Shown: positions 1 through 10,645 of the stretch, one piece after another
How positions within the stretch are numbered: position 1 is the stretch's first letter
Layout of the letters: every line of letters starts with the position of its first letter
Assembly: GCF_026230105.1 (NCBI RefSeq)
Contig: NC_079484.1
Location: forward strand, 945,805 to 1,009,804
Direction of reading: 5' to 3'
DNA: 64,000 nucleotides
Source of the DNA: Diorhabda sublineata
Lineage: Eukaryota; Arthropoda; Insecta; Coleoptera; Chrysomelidae
Position numbers and translations under genes: made by a program
Notes under the pieces: model-generated
Database searches by the model: none
What the model was told of the DNA's origin: nothing
The model's input: the letters and a program-made list of their open reading frames with translations, nothing else

Positions 1-2189
1 TGTTTATCTCCAAAATTGGATTATCGACAACTTTTGAAGATTATCTCGAACGGAATTAAGCCTCAATTAGTCGTCACAGACTGTTTTTTCCAAAAATAAA
101 CCGATATTGAGGTTTCTAGATAGTTTATCTCCAAAATTGGACTATCGATAACTTTTGAGGATTATCTCGAACAGAAATAAGCCTCAATTAGTCGTTATAG
201 ACTGTTTTTTTCCAAAAATAAACCGATATTGAGGTTTCCAGACAGTTTATCTCCAAAACTGGATTATCGACAACTTTTGAAGATTATCTCGAACGAAATT
301 AAGCCTCAATTAGTCGTCACAGACTGTTTTTTCCAAAAATAAACCGATATTGAGGTTTCCAGACAGTTTATCTCCAAAATTGGATTATCGACAACTTTTG
401 AAGATTATCTCGAACGGAATTAAGCCTCAATTAGTCGTCACAGACTGTTTTTTCCAAAAATAACCGATATTGAGGTTTCTAGACAGTTTATCTCCAAAAT
501 AGGACTATCGACAACTTTTGAGGATTATCTCGAACAGAAATAAACCTCAATTAGTCGTTATAGACTGTTTTTTTCCAAAAATAAACCGATATTGAGGTTT
601 CCAGACAGTTTATCTCCAAAATTGATTATCGACAACTTTTGAAGATTATCTCGAACGGAATTAAGCCTCAATTAGTCGTCACAGACTGTTTTTTCCAAAA
701 ATAAACCGATATTGAGGTTTCTAGATAGTTTATCTCCAAATTGGACTATCGATAACTTTTGAGGATTATCTCGAACAGAAATAAGCCTCAATTAGTCGTT
801 ATAGACTGTTTTTTTCCAAAAATAAACCGATATTGAGGTTTCTAGATAGTTTATCTCCAAAATTGGACTATCGATAACTTTTGAGGATTATCTCGAACAG
901 AAATAAGCCTCAATTAGTTCGTTATAGACTGTTTTTTTCCAAAAATAAACCGATATTGAGGTTTCCAGACAGTTTATCTCCAAAACTGGATTATCGACAA
1001 CTTTTGAAGATTATCTCGAACGGAATTAAGCCTCAATTAGTCGTCACAGACTGTTTTTTCCAAAAATAAACCGATATTGAGGTTTCTAGATAGTTTATCT
1101 CCAAAATTGGACTATCGATAACTTTTGAGGATTATCTCGAACAGAAATAAGCCTCAATTAGTCGTTATAGACTGTTTTTTTCCAAAAATAAACCGATATT
1201 GAGGTTTCCAGACAGTTTATCTCCAAAATTGGATTATCGACAACTTTTGAAGATTATCTCGAACGGAATTAAGCCTCAATTAGTCGTCACAGACTGTTTT
1301 TTCCATAAATAACCGATATTGAGGTTTCTAGATAGTTATCTCCAAAATTGACTATCGATAACTTTTGAGGATTATCTCGAACAGAAATAAGCCTCAATTA
1401 GTCGTCACAGACTGTTTTTTTCCAAAAATAAACCGATATTGAGGTTTCCAGACAGTTTATCTCCAAAACTGGATTATCGACAACTTTGAAGATTATCTCG
1501 AACGAAATTAAGCCTCAATTAGTCGTCACAGACTGTTTTTTTCCAAAAATAAACCGATATTGAGGTTTCCAGACAGTTTATCTCCAAAACTGGATTATCG
1601 ACAACTTTTGAAGATTATCTCGAACGAAATTAAGCCTCAATTAGTCCGTCACAGACTGTTTTTTCCAAAAATAAACCGATATTGAGGTTTCCAGACAGTT
1701 TATCTCCAAAACTGGATTATCGACAACTTTTGAAGATTATCTCGAACGGAATTAAGCCTCAATTAGTCGTCACAGACTGTTTTTTCCAAAAATAAACCGA
1801 TATTGAGGTTTCCAGACAGTTTATCTCCAAAACTGGATTATCGACAACTTTTGAAGATTATCTCGAACGAAATTAAGCCTCAATTAGTCGTCACAGACTG
1901 TTTTTTCCAAAAATAAACCGATATTGAGGTTTCTAGACAGTTTATCTCCAAAATTGGACTATCGATAACTTTTGAGGATTATCTCGAACAGAAATAAGCC
2001 TCAATTAGTCGTTATAGACTGTTTTTTTTCCAAAATAAACCGATATTGAGGTTTCCAGACAGTTTATCTCCAAAATTGATTATCGACAACTTTGAAGATT
2101 ATCTCGAACGGAATTAAGCCTCAATTAGTCGTCACAGACTGTTTTTTCCAAAAATAAACCGATATTGGGGTTTCTAGATAGTTTATCTC
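1..2189. repeat. 121-bp satellite array, about 18 copies
   Basis: Tandem repeat with a period near 121 bp that is already running at the left edge, so the array is longer than shown. Two monomer types alternate irregularly. One has GGATTATCGACAAC, GAACGGAATTAAG and GTCACAG; the other has GGACTATCGATAAC, GAACAGAAATAAG and GTTATAG. This indicates a partly dimeric (about 242-bp) higher-order structure. Copies differ by substitutions and one-base indels in A/T runs. The array ends near 2189, about 170 bp before the first androglobin exon, so it lies in the upstream intron. Short open frames in it arise from the repeat and are not conserved. No transposase similarity was recognised in either strand. 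Confidence 0.95.
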
Positions 2190-2359
2190 CAAAACCGAAC
2201 CGTCGACCACCAATAACATGCTCAGGATATTAAAGTACGACATTAATAGACTGTCTTAGAGACAAATGAAAACTTTTTTTCGCATTCAATCATCAGTGGT
2301 AACCGTTTTTTCGTAGGAACTCCACAATTCAAAAAGTGAAACGTCTCAATACTTTTCAG

Positions 2360-2760
2360 GGCATTCTACAAAAGTTTCAAACCTCCCCGTCCTTTACCAA
2401 CCAAGGTCCTATCGTATCTGAACGAGGCTTTCGAATCGGAAATATTCGCTTTCCTCTCGGAAACATTGAACGACGACGTTTCGCGAGCCGTCAAGATCCT
2501 GCTGATGAAATGGCAGGTCGCGCACAAACCCAGATCCTACCACCGAGACGATTCGACCTTCTGTTATGGGTACGACGAAGGAGATGAAAAATTCGTTAGG
2601 ATCATGCAGGATAAAGCAGCCAGGATACAGGCGTTCTTCAGGGGGGTTTACGAAAGGATATTGATGGGTTATCACGATCCGAAAACGTCGAAGCACGCCG
2701 CCACCGCCGAAGTACTTTACGAAATTTTCGAAACTTGCCAAGATAACGATTACGCCTTAG
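2360..2760 (+). CDS. Androglobin, internal exon with IQ motif (first exon in window)
   Basis: First of nine exons of an androglobin gene; the 5' part lies left of the window. Androglobin is a large chimeric protein with a calpain-like N-terminal domain and a circularly permuted globin domain interrupted by an IQ motif; it is linked to cilia and sperm in animals (family knowledge). The exon starts after a TTTTCAG acceptor, carries one base of a split codon, then 133 codons, and ends at TTAG/gtaaaa in phase 1. An IQ motif (IQAFFRGVYER, residues about 89-99 of the fragment) follows helical sequence with VLSYLNEAFESEIFAFL. In the family, globin helices flank the IQ motif, so residues 1-80 are probably globin-derived. 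I cannot assign a haem-binding His with certainty; candidates lie in VAHKPRSYH. No stop or frameshift. Confidence 0.85.
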
Positions 2761-2869
2761 GTAAAATTGAAAAAAAAAAACGATAATTCGAGATGTTCGC
2801 ACGGATTTTTCGAGAAAACCATCTGGCGGATGTTTATTCTGCGTTTGTATCATTTTTTTTTCGATTTAG

Positions 2870-3060
2870 GGGCGCTGATGTTGAGAAGATTCATCGAAAG
2901 TATCGCGATGGTCCATTTGGTCGATGAATACCCTTGGTATCCGGATATGTTCCAGCAAATTTGGACGTCGCAATTTCGCAATACCATCGAGATACCAAAA
3001 CCCGGTTGGGTGGTTTTATTGCGACAAGTTTTTTTCGTTCGACCCGGTCCTGATATATGC
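2870..3060 (+). CDS. Androglobin exon 2 of window
   Basis: Follows a 109-bp intron (2761-2869) ending in TTTTTTTTCGATTTAG. The first two bases complete a Gly codon, then 63 codons run to a consensus donor (TGC/gtaagt), ending in phase 0. It encodes ALMLRRFIESIAMVHLVDEY, then WYPDMFQQIWTS and GWVVLLRQVFFV. The last segment corresponds to the conserved post-IQ segment of androglobins (aromatic residues followed by an FFV-type strand). The open frame continues past 3060 into the intron, but the strong gtaagt and the exact phase fit to the exon at 9421 support stopping here. Confidence 0.85.
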
Positions 3061-3217
3061 GTAAGTTTGCGTAGAATAAAGTTTCTCGTTCCGACTTCGT
3101 TTTTCCTCCGCGCGAGGGCGATTCCGATAGAGGGAACTCCAAAATTTCGATTCCATATACGTTTTCCGGCACTTTCGGACAACGCGCCTTCAATATCGAC
3201 CGTCGATCTAATTTGTC
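3061..3217. other. Start of androglobin intron, no feature
   Basis: Intron sequence between the donor at 3061 and the mariner relic. It is relatively GC-rich and open in several frames on both strands, but none of the readings resembles a known protein and the splice donor upstream is strong. I regard it as non-coding. Confidence 0.5.
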
Positions 3218-3417
3218 GACTCCGGGAACAGAAAATATTCCAAGAGGACTAAATCTGGCGAATAGGTTGCTATTTAAACTTCGATTCATCAATTTTTGGC
3301 CATTGCAATAACGGATACGTCAATTGATGGATTATCTTTATGTTTTTATTTGATTTTTTCGCTTAATAAGTTCACTCGATATTCGTAATTGATAATTTTC
3401 CCTTTTCCAATGTTAAT
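3218..3417 (-). mobile_element. Mariner-like transposase relic (seed next to the 306-bp array)
   Basis: Read on the minus strand, this piece encodes broken mariner transposase. HKDNPSIDVSVIAMAK at about 3340-3284 matches the HQDNAPxH motif with the second catalytic Asp. YSPDLVLLEYFLFPES at 3264-3218 matches the YSPDLAPSDYFLFP motif with the third catalytic Asp. The two are out of frame with each other and separated by stops, so the gene is dead. The DNA is closely similar to the plus-strand relic at 42580-42736. The region 3345-3417 is shared with the 306-bp unit that starts directly after it, so this is the unamplified continuation of the element from which the array grew. Confidence 0.75.
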
Positions 3418-6400
3418 TGATGGAAATTTTCCCAAAAAAACCGACTCCAAGACTTTGTCTGCCAATGGAACGGTCTTTGTCTTGTTTTGAACCGGTTTTA
3501 CCTCTTCAGCACATTGTTTCGATTATTTTTGCTTCATTTTGTCCAAATTTTCATTACCACGTTGTCTAGTTCGAGATTTTCCAGTCGACGATCATCCAGT
3601 GGATTTTCTTGAGTCGACACGTGGATTATCTTTATGAAACAAGAAGTTTTTGCTCGATTTTTTCGCTTAATAAGTTCACTCGAGATTCATAATTGATAAT
3701 TTTCCCTTTTTTCAATGTTAATTGATGGAAATTTTCCCAAAAAAACCGACGCCGCGACTTTGTCTGTCAATGGAACGTTCTTTGCCTTGTTTTGAACCGG
3801 TTTTTAACCTCTTCAGCACATTGTTTCGATTATTTTTTTTGCTTCATTTTGTCCAAATTTTCATTACCACGTTGTCTAGTTCGAGATTTTCCAGTCGACG
3901 ATCATCCAGTGGATTTTCTTGAGTCGACACGTGGATTATCTTTATGAAACAAGAAGTTTTTGCTTGATTTTTTCGCTTAATAAGTTCACTTGATATTCGT
4001 AATTGATAATTTTCCCTTTTCTGATGTTAATTGATGGAAATTTTCCCAAAAAAACCGACGCCGCGACTTTTGTCTGTCAATGGAACGTTCTTTGCCTTGT
4101 TTTGAACCGGTTTTACCTCTTCAGCACATTGTTTCGATTATTTTTTTGCTTCATTTTGTCCAAATTTTCATTACCACGTTGTCTAGTTCGAGATTTTCCA
4201 GTCAACGATCATCCAGTGGATTTTCTTGAGTCCACACGTGGATTATCTTTATGAAACAACACGTTTTTGCTTGATTTTTTCGCTAATAAGTTCACTCGAT
4301 ATTCGTAATTGATAATTTTCCCTTTTCCAATGTTAATTGATGGAAATTTTCCCAAAAAAACCGACTCCAAGACTTTGTCTGCCAATGGAACGGTCTTTGT
4401 CTTGTTTTGAACCGGTTTTACCTCTTCAGCACATTGTTTCGATTATTTTTTGCTTCATTTTGTCCAAATTTTCATTACCACGTTGTCTAGTTCGAGATTT
4501 TCCAGTCGACGATCATCCAGTGGATTTTCTTGAGTCGACACGTGGATTATCTTTATGAAACAAGAAGTTTTTGCTTGATTTTTTCGCTTAATAAGTTCAC
4601 TCGATATTCGTAATTGATAATTTTCCCTTTTTCAATGTTAATTAATGGAAATTTTCCCAAAAAAACCGACGCCGCGACTTTGTCTGTCAATGGAACGTTC
4701 TTTGCCTTGTTTTGAACCGGTTTTACCTCTTCAGCACATTGTTTCGATTATTTTTTTTGCTTCATTTTGTCCAAATTTTCATTACCACGTTGTCTAGTTC
4801 GAGATTTTCCAGTCGACGATCATCCAGTGGATTTTCTTGAGTCGACACGTGGATTATCTTTATGAAACAAGAAGTTTTTGCTTGATTTTTTCGCTTAATA
4901 AGTTCACTTGATATTCGTAATTGATAATTTTCCCTTTTCTGATGTTAATTGATGGAAATTTTCCCAAAAAAAACCGACGCCGCGACTTTGTCTGTCAATG
5001 GAACGTTCTTTGCCTTGTTTTGAACCGGTTTTACCTCTTCAGCACATTGTTTCGATTATTTTTTTGCTTCATTTTGTCCAAATTTTCATTACCACGTTGT
5101 CTAGTTCGAGATTTTCCAGTCGACGATCATCCAGTGGATTTTCTTGAGTCCACACGTGGATTATCTTTATGAAACAAGAAGTTTTTGCTTGATTTTTTCG
5201 CTTAATAAGTTCACTCGATATTCGTAATTGATAATTTTCCCTTTTCCAATGTTAATTGATGGAAATTTTCCCAAAAAAAACCGACTCCAAGACTTTGTCT
5301 GCCAATGGAACGGTCTTTGCCTTGTTTTGAACCGGTTTTACCTCTTCAGCACATTGTTTCGATTATTTTTTGCTTCATTTTATCCAAATTTCCATTACCA
5401 CGTTGTCTAGTTCGAGATTTTCCAGTCGACGATCATCCAGTGGATTTTCTTGAGTCGACACGTGGATTATCTTTATGAAACAACACGTTTTTGCTCGATT
5501 TTTTCGCTTAATAAGTTCACTCGAGATTCATAATTGATAATTTTCCCTTTTTCAATGTTAATTGATGGAAATTTTCCCAAAAAAAACCGACGCCGCGACT
5601 TTGTCTGTCAATGGAACGTTCTTTGCCTTGTTTTGAACCGGTTTTACCTCTTCAGCACATTGTTTCGATTATTTTTTTGCTTCATTTTGTCCAAATTTTC
5701 ATTACCACGTTGTCTAGTTCGAGATTTTCCAGTCGACGATCATCCAGTGGATTTTCTTGAGTCGACACGTGGATTATCTTTATGAAACAAGAAGTTTTTG
5801 CTTGATTTTTTCGCTTAATAAGTTCACTTGATATTCGTAATTGATAATTTTCCCTTTTCTGATGTTAATTGATGGAAATTTTCCCAAAAAAAACCGACGC
5901 CGCGACTTTGTCTGTCAATGGAACGTTCTTTGCCTTGTTTTGAACCGGTTTTACCTCTTCAGCACATTGTTTCGATTATTTTTTTGCTTCATTTTGTCCA
6001 AATTTTCATTACCACGTTGTCTAGTTCGAGATTTTCCAGTCGACGATCATCCAGTGGATTTTCTTGAGTCCACACGTGGATTATCTTTATGAAACAACAC
6101 GTTTTTGCTTGATTTTTTCGCTTAATAAGTTCACTCGATATTCGTAATTGATAATTTTCCCTTTTCCAATGTTAATTGATGGAAATTTTCCCAAAAAAAA
6201 CCGACTCCAAGACTTTGTCTGCCAATGGAACGGTCTTTGTCTTGTTTTGAACCGGTTTTACCTCTTCAGCACATTGTTTCGATTATTTTTTGCTTCATTT
6301 TGTCCAAATTTTCATTACCACGTTGTCTAGTTCGAGATTTTCCAGTCGACGATCATCCAGTGGATTTTCTTGAGTCGACACGTGGATTATCTTTATGAAA

Positions 6401-9115
6401 CAAGAAGTTTTTGCTCGATTTTTTCGCTTAATAAGTTCACTTGATATTCGTAATTGATAATTTTCCCTTTTCCAATGTTAATTGATGGAAATTTTCCCAA
6501 AAAAACCGACGCCGCGACTTTGTCTGTCAATGGAACGTTCTTTGCCTTGTTTTGAACCGGTTTTACCTCTTCAGCACATTGTTCCGATTATTTTGTTGCT
6601 TCATTTTGTCCAAATTTTCATTACCACGTTGTCTAGATCGATATTTTCCAGTCGACGATCATCCAGTGGATTTTCTTGAGTCGACACGTGGATTATCTTT
6701 ATGAAACAAGAAGTTTTTGCTCGATTTTTTCGCTTAATAAGTTCACTCGAGAGATTCATAATTGATAATTTTCCCTTTTTCAATGTTAATTGATGGAAAT
6801 TTTCCCAAAAAAACCGACGCCGCGACTTTGTCTGTCAATGGAACGTTCTTTGCCTTGTTTTGAACCGGTTTTACCTCTTCAGCACATAGTTTCGATTATT
6901 TTTTGCTTCATTTTATCCAAATTTTCATTACCACGTTGTCTAGTTCGAGATTTTCCAGTCGACGATCATCCAGTGGATTTTCTTGAGTCGACACGTGGAT
7001 TATCTTTATGAAACAACACGTTTTGCTCGATTTTTTCGCTTAATAAGTTCACTTGATATTCGTAATTGATAATTTTCCCTTTTCCAATGTTAATTGATGG
7101 AAATTTTCCCAAAAAAACCGACGCCGCGACTTTGTCTGTCAATGGAACGTTCTTTGCCTTGTTTTGAACCGGTTTTACCTCTTCAGCACATTGTTTCGAT
7201 TATTTTTTGCTTCATTTTATCCAAATTTTCATTACCACGTTGTCTAGTTCGAGATTTTCCAGTCGACGATCATCCAGTGGATTTTCTTGAGTCGACACGT
7301 GGATTATCTTTATGAAACAAGAAGTTTTTGCTCGATTTTTTCGCTTAATAAGTTCACTTGATATTCGTAATTGATAATTTTCCCTTTTCCAATGTTAATT
7401 GATGGAAATTTTCCCAAAAAAAACCGACTCCAAGACTTTGTCTGCCAATGGAACGGTCTTTGCCTTGTTTTGAACCGGTTTTACCTCTTCAGCACATAGT
7501 TTCGATTATTTTTTGCTTCATTTTGTCCAAATTTTCATTACCACGTTGTCTAGTTCGAGATTTTCCAGTCGACGATCATCCAGTGGATTTTCTTGAGTCG
7601 ACACGTGGATTATCTTTATGAAACAACACGTTTTGCTCGATTTTTTCGCTTAATAAGTTCACTTGATATTCGTAATTGATAATTTTCCCTTTTCCAATGT
7701 TAATTGATGGAAATTTTCCCAAAAAAACCGACGCCGCGACTTTGTCTGTCAATGGAACGTTCTTTGCCTTGTTTTGAACCGGTTTTACCTCTTCAGCACA
7801 TAGTTTCGATTATTTTTTGCTTCATTTTATCCAAATTTTCATTACCACGTTGTCTAGTTCGAGATTTTCCAGTCGACGATCATCCAGTGGATTTTCTTGA
7901 GTCGACACGTGGATTATCTTTATGAAACAACACGTTTTGCTCGATTTTTTCGCTTAATAAGTTCACTTGATATTCGTAATTGATAATTTTCCCTTTTCCA
8001 ATGTTAATTGATGGAAATTTTCCCAAAAAAACCGACGCCGCGACTTTGTCTGTCAATGGAACGTTCTTTGCCTTGTTTTGAACCGGTTTTACCTCTTCAG
8101 CACATAGTTTCGATTATTTTTTGCTTCATTTTATCCAAATTTTCATTACCACGTTGTCTAGTTCGAGATTTTCCAGTCGACGATCATCCAGTGGATTTTC
8201 TTGAGTCGACACGTGGATTATCTTTATGAAACAACACGTTTTGCTCGATTTTTTCGCTTAATAAGTTCACTTGATATTCGTAATTGATAATTTTCCCTTT
8301 TCCAATGTTAATTGATGGAAATTTTCCCAAAAAAAACCGACGCCGCGACTTTGTCTGTCAATGGAACGTTCTTTGCCTTGTTTTGAACCGGTTTTACCTC
8401 TTCAGCACATTGTTTCGATTATTTTTTTGCTTCATTTTGTCCAAATTTTCATTACCACGTTGTCTAGTTCGAGATTTTCCAGTCGACGATCATCCAGTGG
8501 ATTTTCTTGAGTCGACACGTGGATTATCTTTATGAAACAACACGTTTTTGCTCGATTTTTTCGCTTAATAAGTTCACTTGATATTCGTAATTGATAATTT
8601 TCCCTTTTCCAATGTTAATTGATGGAAATTTTCCCAAAAAAACCGACTCCAAGACTTTGTCTGCCAATGGAACGGTCTTTGCCTTGTTTTGAACCGGTTT
8701 TACCTCTTCAGCACATAGTTTCGATTATTTTTTGCTTCATTTTGTCCAAATTTTCATTACCACAATGTCTAGTTCGAGATTTTCCAGTCGACGATCATCC
8801 AGTGGATTTTCTTGAGTCGACACGTGGATTATCTTTATGAAACAAGAAGTTTTTGCTTGATTTTTTCGCTTAATAAGTTCACTTGATATTCGTAATTGAT
8901 AATTTTCCCTTTTTCAATGTTAATTGATGGAAATTTTCCCAAAAAAACCGACGCCGCGACTTTGTCTGTCAATGGAACGTTCTTTGCCTTGTTTTGAACC
9001 GGTTTTACCTCTTCAGCACATAGTTTCGATTATTTTTTGCTTCATTTTGTCCAAATTTTCATTACCACGTTGTCTAGTTCGAGATTTTCCAGTCGACGAT
9101 CATCCAGTGGATTTT
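3418..9115 (-). repeat. 306-bp satellite made of mariner transposase core, about 18.6 copies
   Basis: Units of 304-307 bp begin with TTGATGGAAATTTTCCC at about 3418, 3723, 4030 and so on to 8924; the last copy is cut at about 9115. On the minus strand each unit reads KPVQNKAKNVPLTDKVAASV, then INIGKGKIINYEYRVNLLSE, then in another frame FHKDNPRVDS. These match the mariner order: segment before the VMASVFWD motif, KGKTINGEYY, FHQDNAP. The units therefore derive from the catalytic core of a mariner-like transposase inserted antisense to the host gene. Monomer variants alternate (GACGCCGCGAC versus GACTCCAAGAC; AACAAGAAG versus AACAACACG). Length differences are mostly in A and T runs. Plus-strand frames of 60-83 codons are antisense shadows. 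The array lies wholly inside an androglobin intron. Confidence 0.9.
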
Positions 9116-9420
9116 CTTCAACATTTCTTGAGTCGACAGCTCATTTGGTGGACCAAGAGGTTGTTGGACATCGTAGGTCATACAAACACTCTCTTTTTAG
9201 CTAAATGCAATTGTTTTCCCCTCGACAATATGAATTTAAACAGAAAATTCAATAAAACGAAGTTTTTTCATTTAATTTATTAAGTGCTTAAGTGCGAAAT
9301 TTCACTATTTAGTGTAAGTGCTAATAATCTCATTTATCTTCGTTCGAAAACAAATCTACCGTGTCGAAGGCTATTTCTAGATCAATAAAACACGAAAAAT
9401 TGGTTCGATTTCGTTTTCAG
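9116..9420. other. Intron remainder up to exon acceptor
   Basis: Breakpoint of the 306-bp array followed by about 300 bp of single-copy intron ending in TTTCGTTTTCAG before exon 9421. On the minus strand 9120-9170 may be further decayed transposon, but I cannot assign it to a known motif. Confidence 0.4.
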
Positions 9421-9722
9421 TTGAGGATTCATCTATTTTGCGACATCGATAATTACGTGGTGAGAGTTTTCGATAACGATACGTGTAAAGAAATGCCTTT
9501 TCGTATTAACAATGTGTCGGTGAACGAATATTCGTACAATTGTAACGGTTACACTTTGATAGCTTACGGTTGGATCGAAAATACTGATTCTGTCAGCTAC
9601 AAGCTCATGTATATTTCGGAACAAGAATATTTACAAGATTTACTCCAATTTCCCAACATGGAACCCAAAGAATTGGAAATTACCGATTATTACATACCAA
9701 ATTTGAATAATACAATCCAAAG
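9421..9722 (+). CDS. Androglobin exon 3 of window
   Basis: Starts in phase 0 after TTTCGTTTTCAG, matching the phase 0 end of the exon at 3060, 6.4 kb upstream. It has 100 codons plus two bases before the donor AG/gtaaga. It encodes VRVFDNDTCKEMPFRINNVS (fragment residues about 211-230), GYTLIAYGWIEN and, near the end, ITDYYIPNLNNTIQR. The pattern 'VFDNDT...GYT...DYYIPN...RY', running over into the next exon, is a hallmark of the post-globin region of androglobins and is the strongest evidence for the family call. The function of this segment is not known. No stops or indels. Confidence 0.88.
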
Positions 9723-9869
9723 GTAAGATCCTAATATTCCCGACACCCCGTATATTATTTTTTACACGTAAAATACTTCTCATATTTTTCAATTCGAAAA
9801 AACTTGTTTAATTTAAAAAAAAAACGAAAGAAACGAAGTGAAAACTGTATTTCATCATACTAATCAATC

Positions 9870-10302
9870 GCCCTGTATATAAAATACGATGTACTTTAAA
9901 GCCCCGTGATTTAATACGCTTTTTGTAATAAAAAATATCAATTTTCCCACAATTAACTGCTGAAAATACAATTTTTTCTGTGTTTGCCTTGTTTTGAACC
10001 GGTTTTACCTCATCAGCACAATGTTTTGATGTTCCTTGTGCTTCAGGTGTAAAGTGATGAGCCCACGTTTCGTTCCATTTTGCACACAACATTCCAATGT
10101 CCAAATTTTCATTACCCGTTTCTTTTTAGGTAAATGCACGCTGGTTTTGAATGATTTCAACGTTAAAACGTTGTAATAAAACTCGCCGTTGATAGTTTTT
10201 CCTTTTTTAGATCTAAATTTTCACAAAAAACCCCGCCGAGACCTTATCTGTCAATGGTACGGTCTGTGCCTTGTTTTAAACCGGTTTTACCTCATCAGCA
10301 CA
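9870..10302 (-). mobile_element. Mariner-like relic inside androglobin intron
   Basis: Fills most of the 633-bp intron 9723-10355, antisense to the gene. On the minus strand 10104-9985 reads NETWAHHFTPEAQGTSKHCA then DEVKPVQNKAN, which matches the mariner DExWVHHYTPETKQQS region; the first catalytic Asp is replaced by Asn. Below it EKIVFSAVNCGKIDIFYYKK resembles the VMASVFWDCKGIxxIDYL segment. A second piece at 10302-10224 repeats CADEVKPV and is followed (about 10200-10118) by GKTINGEFYYNVLTLKSFKT. The fragment is internally duplicated and out of frame. It belongs to the same family as the 306-bp array, sharing the KPVQNKA segment. Confidence 0.75.
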
Positions 10303-10355
10303 ATGTATTTTTACCCAGAAACTATTCTTGTTTTAACATAGGAATTTATTTATAG

Positions 10356-10627
10356 ATACGTTTTGAATATCAGATCAGATCTGCCAATATTGACTATTTA
10401 TTTGGAAACTAGTTATCCCAAAGTGAAGATCAAAGTGCAAATATACCCTCTGGATAATCCGGAAAATATTATAATGGACACAACCGGCGAGGGGTCGATT
10501 ATAATTCCGTGTTTAGTTTTACACGATGAAAAAGAATTGATTTACCCGAATCGAAATAAATCTATGAGAATTGAATCCCAAAAGTCGGTCGACGATGTTA
10601 TTTCAATAAAGAAATCACTGAAAAGAA
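10356..10627 (+). CDS. Androglobin exon 4 of window
   Basis: Starts after TTTATTTATAG; its first base completes an Arg codon split with the previous exon. It then runs 90 codons plus one base to the donor AGAA/gtgagt. It encodes YVLNIRSDLPILTIYLETS, then YPKVKIKVQIYPLDNPENII and GEGSIIIPCLVLHDEKE. This continues the androglobin pattern in which DYYIPN is followed by RYSVKV, a beta-rich stretch and a 'G.G...IP' segment. The C-terminal part is charged (SQKSVDDVISIKKSLKR) and probably a linker. Confidence 0.85.
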
Positions 10628-10645
10628 GTGAGTATATGTTTTAAG

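Noticed and set aside
2409..3292. Several open frames on both strands around the first exons
   Set aside because: Shadows of the androglobin exons and of the mariner relic at 3218-3345; splice signals and phases support only the annotated frame.
4003..9283. Repeated plus-strand open frames of 60-119 codons in the 306-bp array
   Set aside because: They recur once per monomer and are antisense to recognisable mariner transposase; frame is broken by A/T-run length changes between copies.
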